From NCBI GenBank assembly GCA_005882315.1, contig VBAR01000001.1, positions 1,623,736-1,687,735 of the forward strand: a stretch of DNA of 64,000 nucleotides. The letters are read 5' to 3'. The stretch is from Bacteroidota bacterium (GTDB taxonomy: Bacteria > Bacteroidota > Bacteroidia > Chitinophagales > Chitinophagaceae). The first letter of the stretch is position 1, and every line of letters starts with the position of its first letter. The notes under the pieces were generated by a model. The model worked only from the letters and a program-made list of their open reading frames with translations. It was not told the origin of the DNA and did not search any database. Both the position numbers and the translations under genes were made by a program. Of this stretch, positions 52,804-59,659 are shown one piece after another.

Positions 52804-53322
52804 ATGTTTTCAAAAGCTGATATCGAAAAATATTTTAATGCTGAAAAATCAGAAAGCGGTTTGTTCATGACGATCGGAATTGTAGCTATTGTAATATCCA
52901 TTATCTTTTTCTTTTTTCTGAAAACAGAATTTTATAAAGGTGCAGCCATACCATTGGCGGCAATTGGTTTATTACTTGGCGTTGTTGGTTATACTGTTTA
53001 CAAAAGAAGCGATAATGATCGTAAACAGAACGTCTATGCTTATGATATGAATCCTTCTGAGCTGAAAGAAAAAGAAATTCCGCGGATGCAAACAGTAATG
53101 AAGAATTTCATCTTATATCGCTGGATTGAGATTGTTCTTGCAGCAGCTGGAGTTGGCTTATATTTTTATTTTATCCGAGATATAAAACATGATTTCTGGC
53201 GGGGACTAGGGATTGGGCTGGCTGTTATGGCATTACTTGCATTGACAGCTGATTATTTTGCAGAAAAAAGGGGACATGCTTATTTTAAAGGGCTTATATC
53301 TTTCACAACAAAAAATTCCTGA
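52804..53322 (+). CDS. Hypothetical four-helix membrane protein
   Basis: 172 aa. Hydrophobic helices at about residues 20-39, 46-65, 106-127 and 133-151. A charged cytoplasmic-type loop (about 66-104, SDNDRKQNVYAYDMNPSELKEKEIPRMQ) joins the pairs. It starts 3 bases after the peroxidase stop and is followed by another small membrane gene after 2 bases, so the three form one transcript. No family recognised. Confidence 0.7.
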   Translation: MFSKADIEKYFNAEKSESGLFMTIGIVAIVISIIFFFFLKTEFYKGAAIPLAAIGLLLGVVGYTVYKRSDNDRKQNVYAYDMNPSELKEKEIPRMQTVMKNFILYRWIEIVLAAAGVGLYFYFIRDIKHDFWRGLGIGLAVMALLALTADYFAEKRGHAYFKGLISFTTKNS

Positions 53323-53324
53323 GT

Positions 53325-53570
53325 ATGACATACAATGACTGGATCGGCACTCTCGGTGTCGGCATTATATTGCTAGCTTATTTTTTTAATACAATTAAAA
53401 TGATTCCTGAAAACGGGAGACTGTTTTTTGTTTTAAATACTCTTGGCGGAGCATTGAGTTGTTATGCTGCCGTGCTGATAGACTTTATACCATTTGTTGT
53501 GTTGGAAGCTATCTGGACTGTTGTGTCGGTTTATGGATTGTTCAGCCGTCGGGACGCTACAGCGGCCTGA
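53325..53570 (+). CDS. CBU_0592-like small membrane protein
   Basis: 81 aa, three hydrophobic helices (about 7-23, 33-52, 54-72). DWIGTLGVGIILLAYFFNTIKMI, LFFVLNTLGGALSCYAAVLID and FVVLEAIWTVVSVYGLF match the CBU_0592 family of unknown function. The last seven residues (RRDATAA) and the TGA stop lie inside a REP element (53548-53570), so the natural C-terminus was replaced by the insertion or the REP sits at its very end. Confidence 0.75.
   Translation: MTYNDWIGTLGVGIILLAYFFNTIKMIPENGRLFFVLNTLGGALSCYAAVLIDFIPFVVLEAIWTVVSVYGLFSRRDATAA
53548..53570 (+). repeat. REP element, left of the transposase gene
   Basis: GTCGGGACGCT, AC, AGCGGCCTGA. The GGACGCT and AGCGGCC arms form a 7-bp hairpin with one mismatch. 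Its inverted mate is at 54251-54274. Confidence 0.8.
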
Positions 53571-53579
53571 CGGTCCAAG

Positions 53580-54182
53580 TTAATAGAGCTTTTCAATAGT
53601 AGCATCATCTAAATCAATCAAGCTACTATGAATCAAATCTTCGGTTGAGATGCCAGATAGTTTGAAAAATTTCTCCTTATTACATAAAGTGCCATTTCTT
53701 AGCCCAGCGTAATCAGGATATGATGAATAAGGCCAATCCTTAATTTCCCTGACCAAATCTGCTTTAAGAGGATTTCTATGTATGTAGTGTAAACAATTAA
53801 TTAGATAACTTTCCTGCTTTTCATCTATTCTCTCAACCAGGATCTTTGCTTTTGTTTTTTGCTGAAATAATGAGCCAGTTGTTTTGTTCTGCTTATTTAT
53901 AGCCTGCGAGTAACTGCTGAGAAGAATACCGACTTTGTATGCAAATTCCTGCATTGGTTTACCTCCAAACGATGCTCTTTCTATAACCGATTGTTCTGTT
54001 GCCATAATGATTAAATGAAAATGATTTGGCATGAGGCAATAAGCAATAACTGATGAAACAGGAGAAAGTTGAGTTCTTATTTTATTTAGAAAAAATAAAT
54101 AGTTCTCATCTCTGAAAAAAATTCGTTGCTTGTTGTTGCCCCGGTTGTAGACATGATAAAATTCATTTGGAGTAAGATTCAT
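53580..54182 (-). CDS. REP-associated tyrosine transposase (RAYT, Y1/HUH family)
   Basis: 200 aa. The HUH metal motif is MPNHFHLIIMA, the conserved FYHVYNRGNNKQRIF opens the protein, and IHRNPLKADLV plus YSSYPDYAGL are RAYT signatures. The catalytic tyrosine is probably in SSYSQAINKQNKTTGSLFQ. These single-copy domesticated relatives of IS200 transposases act on REP hairpins, and this one lies exactly between two inverted REPs. No IS200 ends are present, so it is a RAYT/REP unit and not an insertion sequence. Confidence 0.92.
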   Translation of the reverse strand: MNLTPNEFYHVYNRGNNKQRIFFRDENYLFFLNKIRTQLSPVSSVIAYCLMPNHFHLIIMATEQSVIERASFGGKPMQEFAYKVGILLSSYSQAINKQNKTTGSLFQQKTKAKILVERIDEKQESYLINCLHYIHRNPLKADLVREIKDWPYSSYPDYAGLRNGTLCNKEKFFKLSGISTEDLIHSSLIDLDDATIEKLY

Positions 54183-54250
54183 GGTATAGAGTTTTAGTTG
54201 TTACTAAAGAACCTCTATAATAAATTTAAATGAAATTTCTCTATTACGGT

Positions 54251-54274
54251 TCAGGCCGCTTTCAGCGTCCCGAC
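54251..54274 (-). repeat. REP element, right of the transposase gene
   Basis: On the minus strand GTCGGGACGCT, GAA, AGCGGCCTGA: 21 of its 23-24 positions agree with the left copy. The spacer (GAA against AC) is the only difference. It ends 1 base before the stop of the dus gene. Confidence 0.8.
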
Positions 54275-54275
54275 C

Positions 54276-55313
54276 CTATACCGGGCATTTTTCATGATAG
54301 TTCACCAGCTCTATCGCTGATTTTTCAAATTCAAAGCCTGAGTAGGTAACAACAATTTCATTCAGCACTTCATCAATTTCTTCAACTGTTTTTAATGTGA
54401 CCAGTTTATTGCGGTATTCTTTTATATTGGGAAGACCTTTTAAATAATTTGCATAATGCCTGCGCATTTCATTGATGCCAACTATGGGATTTTTCCATTC
54501 TACCGATTTATATAAATGTTTGCGGCATACATCTACCCTGTCTTCAATGGTTGGTGGCGGCAGGTACTCACCTGTTCTTACAAAATGTTTTATTTCATTA
54601 AACACCCATGGATAACCAATAGCAGCACGGCCGATCATAATCCCATCCACACCATAACGGTTCTTATATTCCAATGCTTTTTCCGGTGAATCAATATCAC
54701 CGTTACCAAAAATGGGGATTTTAATTCGTGGATTGTTTTTCACTTTTCCGATCAGTGTCCAGTCAGCTTCACCTTTATACATCTGTGTTCTTGTTCTGCC
54801 ATGAATAGCTAATGCTTTGATGCCGACATCCTGTAATCGTTCAGCAACCTCTTCAATATTCTTTGTGTTATCATCCCAACCCAATCTTGTTTTTACAGTA
54901 ACGGGCAACGAAGTTGCTTTTACAACAGCAGAAGTAAGTCGTTCCATCAGGTCAAGATCTTTCAATACGCCGGCACCGGCACCTCGCAATGCTACTTTTT
55001 TTACAGGGCAACCGAAATTTATATCCAGCAGATCGGGATTGGTTACTTCCACGATCTTTGCTGCCATTGACAGACTTTCTTCATCACCGCCAAAGATCTG
55101 AATACCGACAGGTCTTTCATAATCGAAGATGTCAAGCTTCTTCCGGCTTTTGATAGCATCACGGATCAAACCTTCACTCGAAATAAATTCGGTGTACATC
55201 AGGTCAGCGCCTTTGTCCTTACATACAGCACGAAAAGGCGGATCACTTACATCTTCCATGGGGGCAAGAAGCAACGGGAAGTCAGGTAATTGTATGTTAT
55301 CTATTTTGACCAT
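54276..55313 (-). CDS. dusB: tRNA-dihydrouridine synthase
   Basis: 345 aa, FMN enzyme that reduces uridines in tRNA D-loops. Seen: LLAPMEDVSDPPFR, LDINFGCPVKKVALRGAGAGVLKD with the catalytic Cys, TVKTRLGWDD, ALAIHGRTRTQMYKGEADW, IFGNGDIDSPEKAL, YGVDGIMIGRAAIGYPW. The order fits DusB rather than DusA/C, though the exact class is inferred. Start is the ATG at 55313. Confidence 0.92.
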   Translation of the reverse strand: MVKIDNIQLPDFPLLLAPMEDVSDPPFRAVCKDKGADLMYTEFISSEGLIRDAIKSRKKLDIFDYERPVGIQIFGGDEESLSMAAKIVEVTNPDLLDINFGCPVKKVALRGAGAGVLKDLDLMERLTSAVVKATSLPVTVKTRLGWDDNTKNIEEVAERLQDVGIKALAIHGRTRTQMYKGEADWTLIGKVKNNPRIKIPIFGNGDIDSPEKALEYKNRYGVDGIMIGRAAIGYPWVFNEIKHFVRTGEYLPPPTIEDRVDVCRKHLYKSVEWKNPIVGINEMRRHYANYLKGLPNIKEYRNKLVTLKTVEEIDEVLNEIVVTYSGFEFEKSAIELVNYHEKCPV

Positions 55314-55350
55314 TTAAGTATTCAATAATCAATGTTAAATGCTCATTGAT

Positions 55351-55372
55351 TACATTTGAGCCTGCAAATTTA
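55351..55372. promoter_or_regulatory. Divergent -7 boxes for the dus and CPBP genes
   Basis: TACATTTG on the plus strand (55351-55358) faces CPBP, and TAAATTTG on the minus strand (55365-55372) faces dus. Both are exact TAnnTTTG. No clear -33 element accompanies either. Confidence 0.55.
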
Positions 55373-55395
55373 CAACTCAAACACCAGAGAAACGA

Positions 55396-56349
55396 ATGTC
55401 ACATCCGGCAACAAAAAAAACAGATTATTGGTCCCAGTTTGCACTATTAGCAGCAATTACCGGCGGCGGATTTATCCTTGCCGCACTTATTTCTGTTATA
55501 CCTATATTGGTGAGCAGTGATTTGAAAGGGCTTTCAGGGTTATCTTCCAAAGAACTAATGAATAAGATATTAGTACCTGAAAATGCAAACATGCTCAGGT
55601 TGGTGCAGTTTGTTTCCACATTCTTTTTGTTTTTTGTTCCGGCATGGGCTTATGCAAAATATTGTCATAAGAAACCATTTACACACCTGGGTTTTAAAAA
55701 TAAGGTGAGTATCGGGCAGGCAGGAATTGTTATTGTAATTATGATTGCCTGTTTGCCAATGGTAGGCGGCCTTACTGATCTAACAGAGTCATTACCCTTT
55801 TCTAAAGAGATGTTTGAAAAATTCAAAGCCGCTGAGGAAGAATACAATGCACAAATAAGCATTATTGGTAAAATGGACAGCTTTCCTGAATTCCTGCTTT
55901 CATTATTTATGTTAGCTATTCTACCGGCTTTATTTGAAGAGGTATTGTTCAGGGGTGCAGTACAGAATTTATTCAGCCGCTGGTGGAAGATGCCGATACT
56001 TGCAATTATTGTTACTTCCATTTTATTCAGCGCCGTGCATTTTTCTTATCTCGGGTTTTTAAGCAGGGCAGCGTTGGGATTTGTGCTCGGCTGGATGTAT
56101 TACAGGTCAGGAAATATCTGGCTCAATATCATTGCCCATGGAATTAATAATGCAATAGCATTAACCGCAATGTATTTGTCAGTGGAAGAACCGGAAGCTC
56201 CAGGTTGGTTGGGACTTGTATCCGTAGTTGTAGTAATAGGTTTATTTTTCCTTTTTGAGAGGATCAGTAAAAATCAGATCAACAAACCCGGTGAGGAAGT
56301 GCTGATAGACTATGAAGACATGAATAAACCTTCCTGGACACAGCAATAG
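55396..56349 (+). CDS. CPBP family intramembrane metalloprotease
   Basis: 317 aa, about eight hydrophobic helices. The glutamate pair EEVLFRGAVQNLFS (motif 1), HFSYLGFLSRAALGFVLGWMYYRSG (motif 2 and 3) and NIIAHGINNA (motif 4) are complete, so it is probably an active CAAX-type protease. These integral enzymes cleave membrane proteins or mature bacteriocin-like peptides; the substrate is unknown. A polar tail of about 25 residues ends the protein. Confidence 0.9.
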   Translation: MSHPATKKTDYWSQFALLAAITGGGFILAALISVIPILVSSDLKGLSGLSSKELMNKILVPENANMLRLVQFVSTFFLFFVPAWAYAKYCHKKPFTHLGFKNKVSIGQAGIVIVIMIACLPMVGGLTDLTESLPFSKEMFEKFKAAEEEYNAQISIIGKMDSFPEFLLSLFMLAILPALFEEVLFRGAVQNLFSRWWKMPILAIIVTSILFSAVHFSYLGFLSRAALGFVLGWMYYRSGNIWLNIIAHGINNAIALTAMYLSVEEPEAPGWLGLVSVVVVIGLFFLFERISKNQINKPGEEVLIDYEDMNKPSWTQQ

Positions 56350-56373
56350 ATCAAACGAGTTTATAAGATACGC

Positions 56374-57261
56374 ATGGCTTTCAATCTCCAGACATTTAAA
56401 ACAAGAACACTTACTGCAATCATTTTTGCAGCGGTAATGCTCGCCGGCTTGCTCTGGAATCATTGGAGTTTTCTGGTTTTATTTTCTATCATTCATTTTG
56501 GTTGCTGGTGGGAGTATTTTAACCTGCTGGAAAAAATTCATAACACTATTTATCATCGTTATACTCGTTTTGGTTTTATGCTGATCGGGTATGCACTCAT
56601 GCTTTGGTTTTGTGGACCGGCGTATGAAATCAATGGCTATAGTCTAAAAGAGAATTTGTCATTCCCGGTTTCAATTGCTGGTTTTGTTTTTTTGATGATG
56701 GGGATATTTCAGAAAAATAAAATCAACCTGAAGGCATTTGGAGTTGCAGCATTGGGGTTGGTTTATATTTCTTTGTGTTGGGGGCTGATAATGGATTTGA
56801 GAAGTATGGAACTTTTTTATATTCCAGGTAAGGATAATTGGTATGATAAAGGGTGGATTATTCCTGCTATTATAATTGGCAGTATTTGGATAAATGATAC
56901 AATGGCATACATAGTTGGTTCCTTTATTGGTAAAACACCTTTATCAAAGGTTTCTCCTAAAAAAACATGGGAAGGAACAATAGGAGGAATTTTATTGTGT
57001 GTAGGAGTGTTCATATTATTTACTTTAAGCCAATATGAATATGCACATGGGTTTATTTTCAGGAATCAAATAATAATAATATCGGCAGTCTCTTCCATAA
57101 TTGGCACCTTCGGCGATTTATTTGAAAGCAAACTCAAGAGAATGGCCGGAGTAAAAGACAGTGGCTCGTTTATGCCCGGTCACGGTGGGTTTCTCGATAG
57201 ATTTGATTCTTTGCTATTTGCAATACCTGCTGTTTGGTTATTTGTTTACTTTGTTCTGTAA
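56374..57261 (+). CDS. cdsA: Phosphatidate cytidylyltransferase
   Basis: 295 aa, about eight membrane helices. The family signature SPKKTWEGTIGG, the metal-binding WINDTMAYIVGSFIGKTP, and PGHGGFLDRFDSLLFAIP near the end are all present. It makes CDP-diacylglycerol, the precursor of phosphatidylserine and phosphatidylglycerol. A phosphatidylserine decarboxylase gene follows on the same strand, so two steps of phospholipid synthesis are adjacent. Confidence 0.94.
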   Translation: MAFNLQTFKTRTLTAIIFAAVMLAGLLWNHWSFLVLFSIIHFGCWWEYFNLLEKIHNTIYHRYTRFGFMLIGYALMLWFCGPAYEINGYSLKENLSFPVSIAGFVFLMMGIFQKNKINLKAFGVAALGLVYISLCWGLIMDLRSMELFYIPGKDNWYDKGWIIPAIIIGSIWINDTMAYIVGSFIGKTPLSKVSPKKTWEGTIGGILLCVGVFILFTLSQYEYAHGFIFRNQIIIISAVSSIIGTFGDLFESKLKRMAGVKDSGSFMPGHGGFLDRFDSLLFAIPAVWLFVYFVL

Positions 57262-57307
57262 TAATTTTTTCCTACTCGCTACTTGCCACTAACCACTCCC
57301 CATTTCC

Positions 57308-57315
57308 TATATTTG
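57308..57315 (+). promoter_or_regulatory. -7 box of psd
   Basis: TATATTTG, exact TAnnTTTG, 4 bases before the ATG at 57320; likely leaderless transcript. Confidence 0.6.
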
Positions 57316-57319
57316 CCGC

Positions 57320-57976
57320 ATGACAATTCATAAAGAAGGATATAAAACGATTGCTATTGCTACTATCCTGTTTGGAGTAATAAATATTCTTTCATTTTAT
57401 TATATAAGTCTACCGTCACCAGTTATCAGCTGGATCATTTTTATCGGAACCCTTGGTCTATTACTTTTCCTGATCTCTTTTTTCCGTATCCCCAACAGGC
57501 AACTCACGGTTGATGAATCAGCCATCGTTGCTCCTGCAGACGGAACAGTAGTGGCGATAGAAGAAGTACAGGCGGATGAATATTTTACTGACCGTAGAAT
57601 ACAGGTTTCTATTTTTATGAGCCCTTTGAATGTGCATGTGAATCGTAACCCGGTAACAGGCGAAGTGAAATACAGCGAATATCATAAAGGAAAATATCTC
57701 GTTGCCTGGCACCCTAAATCATCTACAGAAAATGAAAGGCATTCAGTAGTTTATAATAGGGACGGCAAAGAAATTCTTGTAAAACAAATCGCCGGTGCTT
57801 TGGCCAAACGTATCTGCAATTACCTGCAACCCGGCATGCAAATAAAACAAACCGCAGAAATGGGTTTTATTAAATTTGGCTCAAGAGTCGATCTCCTATT
57901 ACCATTAGATGCAAAAATTGAAGCTAAAATTGGCGATAAGCCACAAGGTGGGGTGACAGTGATAGCGAGATGGTGA
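57320..57976 (+). CDS. psd: Phosphatidylserine decarboxylase, short type
   Basis: 218 aa. Two N-terminal helices (about 12-30, 36-55) anchor the enzyme. IVAPADGTVVAIEE and SIFMSPLNVHVNRNPVTGEV are family motifs. The self-cleavage site is in GFIKFGSRVDLLLP, Gly-Ser, where the Ser becomes the pyruvoyl group. It converts phosphatidylserine to phosphatidylethanolamine in the inner membrane. The short length is that of the archaeal/Bacteroidota-type proenzyme. Confidence 0.93.
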   Translation: MTIHKEGYKTIAIATILFGVINILSFYYISLPSPVISWIIFIGTLGLLLFLISFFRIPNRQLTVDESAIVAPADGTVVAIEEVQADEYFTDRRIQVSIFMSPLNVHVNRNPVTGEVKYSEYHKGKYLVAWHPKSSTENERHSVVYNRDGKEILVKQIAGALAKRICNYLQPGMQIKQTAEMGFIKFGSRVDLLLPLDAKIEAKIGDKPQGGVTVIARW

Positions 57977-58066
57977 TTAATGTGCGGATGTGATGATTTG
58001 AAAATGTACGAATGAAAGCCAGTTGGTAAATTAATCTGCAAATCCGCACATTGGCTAATTCGCAAA

Positions 58067-58795
58067 TCAAAAAATATCTTCCAATTCTTTTAATGAGTAC
58101 ACAGTATAAGTTGGTTTGATCACAGGCTGAGCATTCACATGGTTTACAAAAACCTGGTCAATACCTGCATTCATTGCGCCAACAATATCTACGTCGATAT
58201 TATCGCCCAGCATTATACTTTCTTCGGGCTTTGCATTTGATTTAAGGAATGCAAATTCAAAAATTTCTTTATTTGGTTTCAGGCTATTACTTGCTTCGGA
58301 GGTTATTACTTCAGTAAAATATTTTGTCAGACCGGAGTATTTCAATTTGCTATGCTGTACTTCTTCGAACCCGTTGGTGATAAGATGAAGAATATATTTT
58401 TTATCAATAAGATAATCAAGTATTTCGTAGCAGTAAGGAAATACATGTGTTCGGGTTGGCAATAAATCTATAAATCCTACATTCATTTTCTCGGAAAGTT
58501 CTTCATCGGCAATTTTAAAATCCAATAAAGTAAGTCGCATCCGCTTTACCCGCAACACATCTTGTTTTATTATTCCGTTCCGGTATTCTTCCCAGAGTTT
58601 ATCATTATAAACCGAATAGTTCTTATAAAACAGATCAAAATCATAAACACCTTTTTCTTTTAAATCCAGGTTGTCGTATAAGTATTGAAGACTTGAACGG
58701 GCATTGGCTTCATAGTCCCACAGCGTATGATCAAGATCGAAGAAAAGATGTTTGTATTTACCCCCTGCCCCTAAAGGGGAGTTATTAGTTCCCAT
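58067..58795 (-). CDS. yjjG: YjjG-family noncanonical pyrimidine nucleotidase (HAD superfamily)
   Basis: 242 aa. HAD motifs: KHLFFDLDHTLWDYE (nucleophile Asp), LITNGFEEVQHSKL (Ser/Thr position), SLKPNKEIFEFAF (Lys), IMLGDNIDVDIVGAMNAGID (acid pair). YjjG removes mispaired 5-modified or noncanonical pyrimidine nucleotides. Relatives begin with Met two residues before YKHLFFDLDHT. Here that Met is missing and a repeat-encoded run NSPLGAGGK sits in its place, with translation beginning at the ATG at 58795. The extra 12 residues are therefore inserted sequence. Confidence 0.9.
   Translation of the reverse strand: MGTNNSPLGAGGKYKHLFFDLDHTLWDYEANARSSLQYLYDNLDLKEKGVYDFDLFYKNYSVYNDKLWEEYRNGIIKQDVLRVKRMRLTLLDFKIADEELSEKMNVGFIDLLPTRTHVFPYCYEILDYLIDKKYILHLITNGFEEVQHSKLKYSGLTKYFTEVITSEASNSLKPNKEIFEFAFLKSNAKPEESIMLGDNIDVDIVGAMNAGIDQVFVNHVNAQPVIKPTYTVYSLKELEDIF
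58758..58783 (-). repeat. G/C-rich palindromic repeat at the 5' end of yjjG
   Basis: Read on the minus strand: AACTCCCCTTTAGGGG, CA, then GGGGGTAA. It shares 23 of 26 positions with 58870-58895. It encodes N-S-P-L-G-A-G-G-K in frame at the start of yjjG. Confidence 0.75.
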
Positions 58796-58820
58796 TATTG
58801 TAAATTGCTTATGTAATTTG

Positions 58821-58828
58821 CAAACCTA
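58821..58828 (-). promoter_or_regulatory. -7 box of yjjG
   Basis: TAGGTTTG on the minus strand, an exact match, 25 bases before the yjjG ATG. Confidence 0.5.
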
Positions 58829-58842
58829 AACTAATAAAAGGA

Positions 58843-59595
58843 ATGCCAGAAAATGTGAAGAATATTTCAAACACCCCTTTAGGGGATGGGGGTAAGATAG
58901 TTTTTATAACAGGTGCCTCAAGAGGGATTGGTAGATCTATTGCGGATATATTCGCTGCAAATGGATATGATCTCTATCTAACATCCCGCAGTGATGTAGC
59001 CTTGTATAAGGCAATGGAAGAACTGCAGAGAAAATATCCTTCTGTTTCAATTAAAGCCAAAGCATTTGATTTAAGCAAGACTGATGAGGCAAAAGCTGCA
59101 GGCAGTTGGGTATTGAATTCTGGGATTGTTCCTGATATCCTTGTTAACAATGCCGGTTTGTTTGAGCCGGGAAGTGTACACAATGAGCCAGAAGGATTGC
59201 TCGAAAACCAAATGGCCATTAATGTTTACAGTGCTTATCATCTTACCAGAACATTGTTGCCGAAAATGATGGAAAGAAGATCGGGTCACATTTTCAATAT
59301 GTGTTCTATTGCTTCCCTTCATGCTTATCATAACGGCGGAGCCTACAGTATCAGCAAATATGCGATGCATGGCTTTAGCAAAAACCTGCGGGAAGAAATG
59401 AAACCGCATAATATCAAAGTAACTGCCATTCATCCCGGTGCTGTGCTTACCGATTCCTGGGGAGATTATGATAACAGTAAGAAACGGATCATGGAAGCAG
59501 GGGATATTGCTAAAATGGTTTATGCTTCATCACAGCTTTCGCCTGCTGCATGCGTGGAAGATATTGTGATCAGGCCGCAATTGGGCGATTTATAA
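58843..59595 (+). CDS. SDR family oxidoreductase
   Basis: 250 aa. Classical SDR: nucleotide loop IVFITGASRGIGRSIAD, NNAG in ILVNNAGLFEPGS, catalytic Ser in MCSIASLHAY and YSISKYAMHG (Tyr, Lys). NAD(P)-dependent; the substrate cannot be named. Start is the ATG at 58843. As in the divergent yjjG, the residues before the conserved domain (NTPLGDGGK) are encoded by a palindromic repeat. The domain's own Met would lie where the repeat ends. Confidence 0.92.
   Translation: MPENVKNISNTPLGDGGKIVFITGASRGIGRSIADIFAANGYDLYLTSRSDVALYKAMEELQRKYPSVSIKAKAFDLSKTDEAKAAGSWVLNSGIVPDILVNNAGLFEPGSVHNEPEGLLENQMAINVYSAYHLTRTLLPKMMERRSGHIFNMCSIASLHAYHNGGAYSISKYAMHGFSKNLREEMKPHNIKVTAIHPGAVLTDSWGDYDNSKKRIMEAGDIAKMVYASSQLSPAACVEDIVIRPQLGDL
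58870..58895 (+). repeat. G/C-rich palindromic repeat at the 5' end of the SDR gene
   Basis: AACACCCCTTTAGGGG, AT, GGGGGTAA, the inverted mate of 58758-58783, 86 bases away around the divergent promoter. It encodes N-T-P-L-G-D-G-G-K in frame. Confidence 0.75.
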
Positions 59596-59659
59596 TTACT
59601 GGTTTCCGCTTATCTATTTCTTTCCTCATTATCCGGCTCGTTTTATATTTTTATCAGTA

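Noticed and set aside
53580-54182. IS200-type insertion sequence
   Set aside because: The Y1 transposase fits, but IS200 end hairpins and target sequences are absent; the flanks are REP elements, so it is a RAYT unit.
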